From positions 186,001 through 250,000 of the forward strand of contig CAXHTR010000002.1 of assembly GCA_964019655.1 (NCBI GenBank): a DNA stretch of 64,000 nt, read 5' to 3'. The DNA is from Perkinsela sp. pyNocScin1. Taxonomy: Eukaryota > Euglenozoa > Kinetoplastea > Prokinetoplastida > Perkinselidae. Of the stretch, positions 54,375 through 63,070 are shown in pieces; within the stretch, counting starts at the first letter, position 1, and each line of letters opens with the position of its first letter. Made by a program: the position numbers and the translations under genes. Under the pieces are notes generated by a model, which was not told the DNA's origin, searched no databases, and saw nothing but the letters and a program-made list of their open reading frames with translations.

Positions 54375-54382
54375 TAATAGAC
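54375..54382. repeat. Target-site duplication, right copy (8 bp)
   Basis: TAATAGAC, identical to 53629..53636. Confidence 0.85.
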
Positions 54383-54466
54383 TAAAAAATCTAAGACTTT
54401 TATAATCTGATTAGAGGGAATAATCTGCAAATGTAAAACCATTCCCTTTTGAGAAAATTCTTTACG

Positions 54467-55270
54467 ATGTTCACCCTGCTGACGCTCAATACTGCAGACC
54501 CCCTCGTCAGCCGCGTGGACTACCACTCGCTCCCGCAGCAAATGCTGATGGAGCTCCTCATCGATGGCTTCGACGATACGGACAAGGGCCAGTTCCAAGA
54601 TCGAGACACGAAAGAGTTCAAGGAGTCCCACGAATGGTGGCGCGTCAGCGCCAACGCAAAGGGCGAGAACACCGAAATCAACTGGAACAACATCTTCGCA
54701 CAGGGCGGACGAGTCGCCCTTTCGTGGGTCCCGTCGTCGGTAACACACTTCACTGTCGGTGGGAATCGCCTCAATGGGAGCATCGCGCTTGATCATCTCC
54801 CAGAAGGACTGGTCGATTTGGACATGTCGTGCAATTTTTTTAGTGGAACTATTGATCTCTGTCACCTGCCAGGCGCTATGCAAGAGCTGAGCGTCTCGTC
54901 GAACAAGCTTGACGGGTCACTGGATTTATGCCATCTACCAGGGCGTCTTGAAATTCTGCGCCTCCACAAGAACAAATTTTCGGGCAGCGTCGATCTGCGC
55001 GTGCTTCCTCCTTCGATGCACACGCTTACGCTTTACCGCAATAAGCTCTCGGGCGATATCGACTGCAGCGCGCTTCCAGACCGGATCCACATGCTGAACG
55101 CCAGCAGCAACGCGTTTACCAGGGAGGCCGACGTCCGCCACTTACCGAAGGATATGTCGAGACTTATCCTGAAGAACAATGCTTTCGAGCGCGTTGTGTT
55201 CAGTGGAAAGTTCCCGAAGAAGAAGGTCAAGGTCGATGCAACTGTCCCGAAGGTTCGAATAGCGCAATGA
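54467..55270 (+). CDS. LRR family protein downstream of the transposon remnant
   Basis: 267 aa from the ATG at 54467; the frame opens six codons earlier at a TTG. MFTLLTLNTADPLVSRVDYH gives the signal-like start and the AD-P..R-x-D signature. SLPQQMLMELLIDGF is the cap helix, but the cap motif is HEWWRVSANAKGE, without cysteines. About seven repeats follow (HLPEGLVDLDMSCNFFSGTI, HLPGAMQELSVSSNKLDGSL, VLPPSMHTLTLYRNKLSGDI). The C-terminus is unusually basic (KFPKKKVKVD). It is the last plus-strand gene before the second convergent switch. The transposon's right flank ends 84 bases before its ATG, so expression may be affected. Confidence 0.85.
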   Translation: MFTLLTLNTADPLVSRVDYHSLPQQMLMELLIDGFDDTDKGQFQDRDTKEFKESHEWWRVSANAKGENTEINWNNIFAQGGRVALSWVPSSVTHFTVGGNRLNGSIALDHLPEGLVDLDMSCNFFSGTIDLCHLPGAMQELSVSSNKLDGSLDLCHLPGRLEILRLHKNKFSGSVDLRVLPPSMHTLTLYRNKLSGDIDCSALPDRIHMLNASSNAFTREADVRHLPKDMSRLILKNNAFERVVFSGKFPKKKVKVDATVPKVRIAQ

Positions 55271-55407
55271 GTTTCTTTTTTGGGCTTGGCTCATGTCTCA
55301 ATCTAATAATTAGGCATTGCAATGGAGAAAAAAACATTCAAAAGTAAATTCTCTCGCATACATGTATTCTGGTTGTTTTTCATACAGCATCACCTCTTAA
55401 AGTCAAA
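55271..55407. other. Second convergent strand-switch region
   Basis: A 137-base AT-rich gap where the plus run ends against the minus run. Both flanking genes belong to the LRR family. No RNA gene is visible. Confidence 0.5.
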
Positions 55408-56397
55408 CTACAACTTTAAATCTTCTAGTTCTACTGCTGATGGCTCTGCGTCGAAAATGATGGCCATCGGGTTCGGCGCATGACCCACCACGGTGACGGC
55501 GCAATCGCTGAGGTTAAGTCGCTGCAGGTCCACGGGAAGCGCGCTGACGTCGACGGTCCCTAAAAAGGCGTTCCCAGCGAGGCTGAGCGTGTGCATGCTG
55601 TCCGGGAGACGCGAGACGTCAATGGACCCGCTCAGTGCGTTCTCGTCCAGGCTCAGCTGGCGGAGCTTGGTCGGGAGGCGGCTGAGGTTGATTGTGCCGT
55701 GCAGCATGTTTTCAGCCGCGAAGAGGTACTCGAGGCTCGGCGGTAGGCAGGTCAGGTCGACCTCGTCTGCAAACTTATTTTGCTCGATGTTGAACGTGAT
55801 GAGCTTATCTGGGAGCTTCGCCCAGGAAACTTTTTGCGTCAGCTGGTTTGCGCTGAGCATGAGCGTTTCGAGTCTCGATGGAAAGTGAGCGAAATTGACA
55901 CTATCTACAAAGAGATTTTCATTCAAGTAGATATTGCGCAGCCGAGCAGGTAAGCGTGTGATATCGACTTTTCCACTGAGCTGGTTAAATGCAACATCGA
56001 AGGCGACAAGCGCCGGTGGGAGGGAAGAGAGATCTGCGCTGCCGCTCAGCGCATTTTCTCGGAGGTTGATATCCTTTATGAAGGGCGGAAAGGAGCAGAA
56101 ATCAACGCTGCCGCGCAGTTGGCACCACTTGAGGACGAGGCTCTCGACTGTTACCGGTAGCCACTGCGGCTCGAGCGATCCGCCGCTGCGAATGAGAAGG
56201 AACCAGTCTATCTCGGTGACATTTCCTTCGTCGTCGCACACAATGCCCATCCACTCGCAGGCGTCATCCCTTGTCTCTTCCGTGAAAATTCCATGATCAT
56301 CTTGGAATGATTGCACGAAAAGCTCCATGAGCGCTTGCTGTGGTAGCGATGCTGGGTCGGGGCGATGACCGACGTCAGAGAGTATCAGATATAGCAT
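55408..56397 (-). CDS. LRR family protein
   Basis: 329 aa from the ATG at 56397; the frame opens at a GTG (56418). MLYLILSDVGHRPDPASLPQ gives a short hydrophobic start and the SLPQQALMELFVQSF helix. The cap motif is CEWMGIVCDDEGNVTEIDW, the textbook form for this family. About ten repeats follow (SLPPALVAFDVAFNQLSGKV, HFPSRLETLMLSANQLTQKV, RLPTKLRQLSLDENALSGSI, RLPDSMHTLSLAGNAFLGTV). The C-terminus ends SAVELEDLKL without an anchor. Confidence 0.88.
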   Translation of the reverse strand: MLYLILSDVGHRPDPASLPQQALMELFVQSFQDDHGIFTEETRDDACEWMGIVCDDEGNVTEIDWFLLIRSGGSLEPQWLPVTVESLVLKWCQLRGSVDFCSFPPFIKDINLRENALSGSADLSSLPPALVAFDVAFNQLSGKVDITRLPARLRNIYLNENLFVDSVNFAHFPSRLETLMLSANQLTQKVSWAKLPDKLITFNIEQNKFADEVDLTCLPPSLEYLFAAENMLHGTINLSRLPTKLRQLSLDENALSGSIDVSRLPDSMHTLSLAGNAFLGTVDVSALPVDLQRLNLSDCAVTVVGHAPNPMAIIFDAEPSAVELEDLKL

Positions 56398-57009
56398 GGG
56401 TGAATTTGATTTACGCACTGTGATGTAAAGAGTAGGAATAGGCGACCAAAAATATCACTCGCGTTGACATTAGCATAAAGTTGACAAGAGCAATCTTTTT
56501 GAATCCAATCTGACAACGCACATATACTGAGGAATGAATGGTTCCTGTTGCTTCAGAACCCATTGAAGAGTGTTCTGTGTGCCTGACATGGCAAAGTTTA
56601 TGAATTAAGATTCATGATCCTCGCACCATTCGAAAAATAAAGTTAATTGGGCTCAATCTACTTTTTATTGATCTCTCTTGCATAATTTTTATGACCCTTA
56701 AACTTGAACATTTGAGGATTATGAGTATTTGGCACGCAATCTCAGCGAATATTTTTACGATACTACTGCATCTTTGATTTTAAAAAGCCAATCTTTGGGT
56801 TACTAGCGATCAAAATCGTAAAACAGTATATCTGCATCTTGTGGCGCCCTTTTTTTAAATTCGGCTGCATCGCTACATTGCATCTGCATGCATAAAAATT
56901 GAGAAGCGGTATGAATTACTGTCAAACTAGGGCAAAATACATAATTTTTCTCTCATAACAATTTAATTCATTATGAGCCCCAGTAAATTCTTAATAATTG
57001 GACGTACAT
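56398..57009. other. Intergenic, nothing recognised
   Basis: About 610 strongly AT-rich bases between two minus-strand LRR genes. I found no conserved frame, hairpin or repeat of note. Confidence 0.45.
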
Positions 57010-58263
57010 TTACGCGCGGCGTACCCAGCCCGGAGCTGGCTTCCCATACGCGTCAACAACGTTCTCCTGTGTATCATCGACCATTACAATCATTTTTTGC
57101 TGGAAATTCCTACTGCCAACGATCACCTTTGAGAACAAGTTGCCTTGCGCTTCTACAGCTAGCGTGTTGTACGGAAGGTCCAACGCGATCAGAAACCCCC
57201 CAAACGCATTGTTTTGGATTAAAATGCGTTGGAGCGACGCTGGCAGGCTTTTGAGCTGCACATCACCCGTAAAAGCGTTCCCAGAAAGATCAACCTGCAT
57301 AAGATACTTCGGGAGGCTCCGAAAATTGAGCTCGCCACTCAGCTTGTTGTTCGATAGGCCGATGTGCATGACCGTCTCTGGGATGGAGGTTAAGTCGATA
57401 CTCCCCGAGAGCTGATTGCCACTCAGGTAAAGTGACTTGAGTTTCGGGGGCAGTTTCGTTAAGCTGATGCTCCCTGAGAGCGCATTATCGCTTGCGCCGA
57501 GTGTGCTTAGCGCTTTGGGGAGTACATCCAGTTGAATGCTTCCATCAATTTTGTTCTTGCCGACTTCGAACATCTTGATCCCAGCTGGAAGCTTATCGAG
57601 GTGCATCTGCCCGTGCAGCTCCATGCCCTGAAGTATGAACTCTTTGAGAAACTTTGGGATTTTATCAGCTTCAATCACCCCTGAGAGATCATTACGCGAT
57701 AGATTGATGTCTTTTAAAATCGGTGGGAGTGCATCGAGGTGGATAACCCCTACAAAAAGGTTTTCATTGAGAAGAAGTTCCTTCAATGTGTTAGGCAGGG
57801 ATCGCAAACTGAGACTGCCTTCAAAACGGTTTCTTGATAGCTTGAGGCTTTGAAGATCTGGCGGGAGTGCACTACAGTCGAGAGTGCCATCCAGTGCATT
57901 CGAGTGTGCATGCAGCACGAGGAGGCTTCGTGGGAGATCTTTTGTCGGCACAGACCCACAGAGGTCGTTGCCAGAGAGGGTGAGGTGCGTCAGCGTGTCT
58001 GGCAAAAAGCTCAAGTTGACACGACCGCCGTGGGCCTTGCGGTTGGCCCACTGAATCTTCAGGACGCTCTCATCGGCGTCGCATGTGACGTACTTCCATG
58101 TGCAGGCATCGGTAAAGTTTTCGGAGCGGTCGACGAGGCCTTTTCTACCCTTGGTGTTGAAGCCGCCGACCATGATCTCCATTTTGGCTTGCGTGGACAG
58201 TGAGGCGTAGTCGAGGCGGCCGAGAGCAGGGTCGGCTGTGAGTGAGAAGACTATGGTTAGCAT
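57010..58263 (-). CDS. Longest LRR family protein in the window
   Basis: 417 aa from the ATG at 58263. MLTIVFSLTADPALGRLDYA shows the signal-like start and the ADPxLGRLD signature in its clearest form. The cap runs SLSTQAKMEIMVGGF to CTWKYVTCDADESV. About thirteen repeats follow (FLPDTLTHLTLSGNDLCGSV, SLPNTLKELLLNENLFVGVI, KLPPKLKSLYLSGNQLSGSI, SIPETVMHIGLSNNKLSGEL). The tail MIVMVDDTQENVVDAYGK carries the family C-terminal pattern. No membrane anchor is present. Its regular repeats make it a good reference copy for the family. Confidence 0.9.
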   Translation of the reverse strand: MLTIVFSLTADPALGRLDYASLSTQAKMEIMVGGFNTKGRKGLVDRSENFTDACTWKYVTCDADESVLKIQWANRKAHGGRVNLSFLPDTLTHLTLSGNDLCGSVPTKDLPRSLLVLHAHSNALDGTLDCSALPPDLQSLKLSRNRFEGSLSLRSLPNTLKELLLNENLFVGVIHLDALPPILKDINLSRNDLSGVIEADKIPKFLKEFILQGMELHGQMHLDKLPAGIKMFEVGKNKIDGSIQLDVLPKALSTLGASDNALSGSISLTKLPPKLKSLYLSGNQLSGSIDLTSIPETVMHIGLSNNKLSGELNFRSLPKYLMQVDLSGNAFTGDVQLKSLPASLQRILIQNNAFGGFLIALDLPYNTLAVEAQGNLFSKVIVGSRNFQQKMIVMVDDTQENVVDAYGKPAPGWVRRA

Positions 58264-58614
58264 TGAGAAGCGTAAAATAGTATCACAAGAAGAAATCGGG
58301 AATCAGGAAGAGGAAGAAGAAGACTTTGCGGTATTCTTAATAATTTGTGCTTCGATAGTATGGAAAAACGGCATTGGATGTCGATTGTAATTAAGCCCGA
58401 GAGCCATTGTGATTGGTTTTCCATCCAATGAGTTCTTTTTATCCTATCTTACTGAGCATATCAGGTAAGCCTTCAACATATGCTCTCAAGCTTTGGCCTT
58501 AAAATTCTTCAATTTAAGAAATTCATATGTATCAAAAGGTCACCTTTTGGCCTCGGCCCAAGACTGTGAGCATTGCCTACCTTTCAACGAAAAGTGGAGG
58601 GCTATCAAGAAAAC
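58264..58614. other. Intergenic, nothing recognised
   Basis: About 350 AT-rich bases downstream of an LRR pseudogene on the minus strand. No frame with family motifs is present. Confidence 0.4.
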
Positions 58615-58870
58615 TCAATTTGTTTCACCGCAGTTGGGTGCCATGCTCCACGATTTTCCCGTTGTAGGCGGCACTTCCTCAAAGCTCAGATCTCCCAAGA
58701 GCTCGTTGCTTGCTTGCCAGATAAGTACCTCAAGGCGGTTCGGTAACCCCAAGAGGCTCATGATGCTTGAAACCAGTTGTCATCTAGGTAAAGCCGCTTC
58801 AGCGTCGCTGGCAGCGCATAGAGCGAGATCGATCTTTACTACTGAAGTCCACGCACTACCTTCTGCTCCC
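58615..58870 (-). pseudogene. LRR family pseudogene fragment
   Basis: Minus-strand translation from about 58829 gives ISLYALPATLKRLYLDDNWF, a clear family repeat, and then a TGA at 58758..58760. After a frame change, SLLGLPNRLEVLIWQASNEL and LLGDLSFEEVPPTTG give two more repeats before a stop at 58615. Upstream of 58830 two stops precede the fragment, with only a trace of repeat. No start or cap is found. Two frames with stops in three repeats indicate a decayed copy. Confidence 0.75.
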
Positions 58871-58939
58871 AAGATTCCCATACCCAACGAGATTAAAAGA
58901 TGATGTACTCCTATCACAGAGCATTTTACGCACTGCCTA

Positions 58940-59585
58940 CTAGTCGCACGCAGAAAAAGAGAACACCTGTGCCTTATTGAGGTGCTGAAACGCCCTGATC
59001 ATCGGTGCAACCTTTGTGAATCGATTGCCGCTCCTCGGCCTCGAGAGCTGTATCCGCGCGATCACGTGGAGTGCCCCGTAGTAGACGGTCTCTTGCACGA
59101 TTGCGTTTCCATACAGCGTGATCAGCGTGACGGTCTCGGGCAGCTGTGTGAGGTTAATTTTCCCTAAAATACTGTTGTTGTGGAGCTCGACGCGCCCCAT
59201 GCGCGCCGGAAGTGCTGTGAAGTCAACTGTTCCCTGAATTCTATTATTGTGGAGATTCAGTATTTGCAGGTCTCGCGGCAGGTGGCGCGTCTGAAGCTCG
59301 TAGTCCTGGTGACTGAAGGCGATCTCGATCGACCGAACGCTGTTTGGCATGTAGTGTACCTGGAAGTTGCCGCGCCGAAGGTGCATGTACACGACCTTCG
59401 TGAGGACGTCGACGCTGCAGTAGACACCGGACAACCCTCGCGTGATTTCGCTGCGGAAGCAAAACGGGCTGTTTCGGTCAAAGTTGGAGATCTCGTCGAC
59501 AAAGTCGCCGTCCACGATTTCGTCCATTTTGGACCCTTGCAAAGTCTGCAGAGTGGACGAAGGGCAGAATACTGGCTGTGAACAT
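58940..59585 (-). pseudogene. Short-type LRR gene with probable N-terminal frameshift
   Basis: The LRR frame runs from 59527 (MDEIVDGDFVDEISNF) to 58940, about 195 aa. A separate frame starting at the ATG at 59585 encodes MFTASILPFVHSADFARVQN, a typical family signal, but leaves the LRR frame near 59540. A single-base shift would join them. The body has GVYCSVDVLTKVVYMH in place of the cap motif and repeats YMPNSVRSIEI, HLPRDLQILNLHNNRIQGTV, ALPARMGRVELHNNSILGKI and QLPETVTLITLYGN, then a VYYGALHVIARIQL terminal unit. It could be expressed without a signal from 59527, or the shift may be a sequencing error. Confidence 0.65.
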
Positions 59586-59744
59586 TACTGTTCGGTATGC
59601 AAGAAATTGAATGAGAAGGGAAGCTTTTACTGAAATTATATTTGTGTAAAGTTTCCACCTACTGAAAGGCTCTCTTTTCTGCCTTCACAAAATTTTTTCA
59701 AATGAAATTCACAAATACACACAATACACATTTATGCACAGTAT

Positions 59745-60899
59745 TCACACCTGGCCAGCGACCCTATCTGTCCGAATTTCAGCTTCGGTATCTTTTGCAT
59801 TACACACCTTAACTTTAGTGATTTTATTCCCGCGCAAGTCGAGCAGCAAGAGGTCCACCGGAACATTCTCAACATAAGCTTCACCAGTCAGGAAATTGCC
59901 ATTGATCTTGAGCTTGTACAGCGAAACAGGCAGTGCATCGAGGGTCACGCTCCCCGAAAATTCGTTCTTTTGGAGGTAGAGATACTCGAGCTTCCCCGGC
60001 AGATGTGCGAGGTCGAGCGAGCCCACCAGCGCGTTCCGCTGGAGGAGCAGCTCCTCGATGCTCTCGCTGAGGCCTACTAAGCACACAGACGACGCGAAAC
60101 TGTTCCCGGCGAGGTTCAGTACGCCCAGGCGTGCTGGCAGTCGCTGCAGGTCAATACTTCCAATAAAAGCGTTGTCTTTGAGGCCAAGAAAGCGCAAGCT
60201 CGCCGACAGCGCGCTGGCATCGATTTCGCCGTAGAAACGGTTTCGATTTACGGCGAGCCGGTTGAGGAGCGGCGGAAGCCGACGCACGTCAATTGTTCCC
60301 TCGAGCATATTGTCTGACAGGCGAAGTTCGCGGAGCTCGGCGGGCAGCACATCCAGCGTGACTGTCCCGCAGAAGGCGTTCCCGTCGAGCACAAGGCGCT
60401 TCATTTTTTTGGGCAGATGTGTGAGGCACATACTTCCTTCAAAGGCGTTGTTCGAGAGGTTGAGCGCGCGGAGACTTGATGGCAAGGCCTCGAAATCGAC
60501 ACTGCCATTAAACTGGTTGCCACTAACGTTCAATGACCGCATCGCGCTCGGCAATGTTTTGGATTCGACCGTCCCATAGAGCGCATTGCTGCACAGGCTC
60601 ACTTTCTCGACGGTCGGCGGAAGGAAGTCGAGCGCCATGGTGCCCTCGAGGGATCTGCTGATCCAAAAAATTTCTTGGACGTCACCGTCGGGTGTGCACT
60701 TGACACCCTGCCAAGTACACGCATCGCGGTAGAGACCTTCAGCGTCTTTGAACTGCTGCTGCGATGCGGGTGTCAAGTCGCTTATGGTCACCTCGGTGAG
60801 CGTTTGGTGCGAGAAAAGTATTGGGTCGGCACGAGATAGCACTGACTCCGTCGGATCAGCCGAAAGGAACAAGCTGGAGGCTGTGAAGGGCTGAAGCAT
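59745..60899 (-). CDS. Long LRR family protein
   Basis: 384 aa from the ATG at 60899 (MLQPFTASSLFLSADPTESV); an ATG 19 codons upstream at 60956 is less like the family. The cap helix is SHQTLTEVTISDL and the motif CTWQGVKCTPDGDV. About eleven repeats follow (FLPPTVEKVSLCSNALYGTV, ALPSSLRALNLSNNAFEGSM, RLPPLLNRLAVNRNRFYGEI, HLPGKLEYLYLQKNEFSGSV). The tail is KVCNAKDTEAEIRTD. There is no anchor. It is the rightmost family member here. Confidence 0.88.
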   Translation of the reverse strand: MLQPFTASSLFLSADPTESVLSRADPILFSHQTLTEVTISDLTPASQQQFKDAEGLYRDACTWQGVKCTPDGDVQEIFWISRSLEGTMALDFLPPTVEKVSLCSNALYGTVESKTLPSAMRSLNVSGNQFNGSVDFEALPSSLRALNLSNNAFEGSMCLTHLPKKMKRLVLDGNAFCGTVTLDVLPAELRELRLSDNMLEGTIDVRRLPPLLNRLAVNRNRFYGEIDASALSASLRFLGLKDNAFIGSIDLQRLPARLGVLNLAGNSFASSVCLVGLSESIEELLLQRNALVGSLDLAHLPGKLEYLYLQKNEFSGSVTLDALPVSLYKLKINGNFLTGEAYVENVPVDLLLLDLRGNKITKVKVCNAKDTEAEIRTDRVAGQV

Positions 60900-61294
60900 T
60901 TTGACATGCGAAGATAAGAATATTTCAGAGGAGAGGCAAAGTGCTGCGATGGGCACTTATGTTACAACAAAAGAAAGAGAAGAAGACAGGCGTTGAATTC
61001 TTTAGAACGGGCTTCAGGGACTCCAGGACTTGACGCAATATTATCCGATGTTTACTCGTTGAGATAATCATTAAATCCCGAGACAGTTTGCCGAAGATAC
61101 AGTTTCCAACAAGCCTAGTCTTCGTAGGCGCACGGCGTGCGTTCTGCTTTCACTTTACTATGGGTGCGATGCGAGCTATGCTCTCTCCAGCTGGAAATGG
61201 AGCGTCAACGTCATTGGGCATTTCCAGTCTTGCACACCTGGAATCGAAGGTGATATTACCCTTTGTAGCTGCTTCATCCGAACCCGCAGGCGCA
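60900..61294. other. Intergenic, nothing recognised
   Basis: About 395 bases between the last family LRR gene and the unrelated LRR-like protein. A plus-strand frame from 61088 overlaps the next gene antisense and is taken as a shadow. Confidence 0.4.
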
Positions 61295-62644
61295 TCACCC
61301 TTTTTCGTGCCGATCGCTGATCTGTTGCGAGGCTTTATTGCGTCGCCGGCACTCCTCGTCGCTGTACACGATCGCCTCGTGGTTCGGCCGCTTCAGGCGC
61401 TTGTACTCCTCGATCGCCGCCCTCGTGACCTTGGTGTCGCGCAGATCAATCTGCGAGAGCACGCGGCACTGCGCGACGACCTCGAGGATCTCGTCCGATA
61501 TCTTGCAGTCGCACACGTTGACGTCCTCGATGTGTGCAGCGTTGCGCAGTAGGATCGCCGCGAGGTATCCTGTCTGCAGGTACTTCACAAAGGCGAAGTC
61601 GAGCGTACGAAGGTTGCGGAACTGCGCGAGGTAGCGGCACGAATAGCCCGTGATCTCCGTCCAGGCGAGCCGGAGGACGCGGACGTTCCGCTGCGCCGTC
61701 GCGCTCGCGAAGAAAGCCTCGAGCTCGTAGTCGTTGTTCTCCGGCGAGCTGAGGTTGACGACCTCAAGCTGCGTGCACTTGCCAAGCGCCGCGGCGATCG
61801 CGGGCTCCATCGGGAAGTGGAAGTTGACACTGCGCAGCTTGTCGCGGCGGTCTTCAAGGAATTTGACAGTGTCGCTGACCTCGCTGGGCATGAGCATGCG
61901 GTCAGCGTCGCTGTCGATGACGTCGATGGACTCGAGGCGCTCAAACTGCGAGAATTTGGAGAAGTAGCGCGGGATGTGTGGCTTCTCGTTGTACACAACG
62001 AGCGTCGTCAAATTTTTGAGCGCATGGAGCATTTGGAGCATGACGTTGGTGACTTTTGTCTTCTGAAGCGTCAGGACACGGAGTGACTGGCATTTGACGA
62101 TGCGCTGGATGTCAGAGAAGCGCATGGTGGAGTGCAGGATGTGGAGCTCCTCGCACGGGTGGCGGTGGAGGTTCTCGAGGCATTCGAGGCGGTGGCGGAC
62201 GATGACGACGCGCTCCCACCGCGCGGCGGTATCTTCGATGGCGCGCTGCACCGTCGGCTGCGTCAGCGGGAGGCCCGCGGGGTGCACGTCGTAGATGTCG
62301 CCGACGTGGTGGATGCGCGTGCGGATGCTCTGTGGGTAGCAGGACTCGTCCCGGTCGAACTCGGCGACGTACTCGCCGCCCCACGGGCAGAGCCACTTGA
62401 AGCGCTGCTGGAACTGGCAGATGCCTGCGATGAGGCTGAGTGGCAGCGTGTACTTCGCCGCAGTGTTCGTCTCATGGAAGTGCCGAGCGGCGAGCAGGGA
62501 CTGCACGAGGTTTGGGTTCGCGCGGTGGCTGCGCATGAGCTCTCGCTCGAGGAAGGAGCACTGCAGCGACGCCTTTTGCTCGAACTCGGTGTCGAGTGAC
62601 TGTACGCACGGAATGCTTCGGACCATGAGGCTTCCTGCTGGCAT
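61295..62644 (-). CDS. Intracellular LRR protein of a different class (AMN1/cysteine-containing type)
   Basis: 449 aa from the ATG at 62644. There is no signal peptide. Repeats of about 25-28 residues lie between about 185 and 420 (CQSLRVLTLQKTKVTNVMLQ, CTQLEVVNLSSPENNDYEL, FRNLRTLDFAFVKYLQTGYL, CRVLSQIDLRDTKVTRAAIE). Their form, C-x-x-L-x-x-L-x-L, is the F-box/AMN1 type rather than the secreted family's LPxxL type. The N-terminus is helical with no F-box visible. The tail is basic (ECRRRNKASQQISDRHEKG). Similar proteins are common in kinetoplastids; no specific function can be given. Confidence 0.75.
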   Translation of the reverse strand: MPAGSLMVRSIPCVQSLDTEFEQKASLQCSFLERELMRSHRANPNLVQSLLAARHFHETNTAAKYTLPLSLIAGICQFQQRFKWLCPWGGEYVAEFDRDESCYPQSIRTRIHHVGDIYDVHPAGLPLTQPTVQRAIEDTAARWERVVIVRHRLECLENLHRHPCEELHILHSTMRFSDIQRIVKCQSLRVLTLQKTKVTNVMLQMLHALKNLTTLVVYNEKPHIPRYFSKFSQFERLESIDVIDSDADRMLMPSEVSDTVKFLEDRRDKLRSVNFHFPMEPAIAAALGKCTQLEVVNLSSPENNDYELEAFFASATAQRNVRVLRLAWTEITGYSCRYLAQFRNLRTLDFAFVKYLQTGYLAAILLRNAAHIEDVNVCDCKISDEILEVVAQCRVLSQIDLRDTKVTRAAIEEYKRLKRPNHEAIVYSDEECRRRNKASQQISDRHEKG

Positions 62645-63070
62645 TGATGTAGTTATCTGAAGGGAAACAAAGTGGTGTAGATCGAAAAAACATGATTTTT
62701 GCAGTCATGTTCGATAGGGTTAATAGTTTAAGAATCGATACAAATTTTTGAGAAACGAAAAAGTGCGTGATCACTGCCAATTTTTGTGGGCCAAAGCTCG
62801 AAAAACTGCTCATTGCATCTGACTCTCTCTCCCCTTCTCTGACGATCGCATAGACTTCCGCTCAAGGCTCACTGCCCTTTGCTCATGGGGTGTATTTACA
62901 AAGAAAACAACAAGAAAAAGTAAACAAATTTTCTCTAGAGAGCGACTTACAAGCATTTTAGGGACACAATGACTCGCTCGAGGCAAGAAATCGGTTCACA
63001 ACACGCGAGTCATTGACGGCACAGACAAGCGATAGCTATGGCACGCTGCGGGAACACAGAGCTCTGCTCA
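62645..63070. other. Intergenic with a perfect 11-bp hairpin
   Basis: About 425 bases between two minus-strand genes. CAATGACTCGC (62967..62977) pairs perfectly with GCGAGTCATTG (63005..63015) across a 27-base loop. It does not fold as a tRNA. The rest is AT-rich and unremarkable. Confidence 0.5.

Noticed and set aside
58493..58903. Plus-strand 136-codon frame
   Set aside because: It is antisense to the LRR pseudogene, whose repeats read clearly on the minus strand.
61088..61552. Plus-strand 154-codon frame near the right LRR protein
   Set aside because: Antisense to the conserved-looking minus-strand protein and without motifs of its own.
62967..63015. Hairpin considered as a tRNA
   Set aside because: No acceptor, D, anticodon or T-arm arrangement can be drawn around it.
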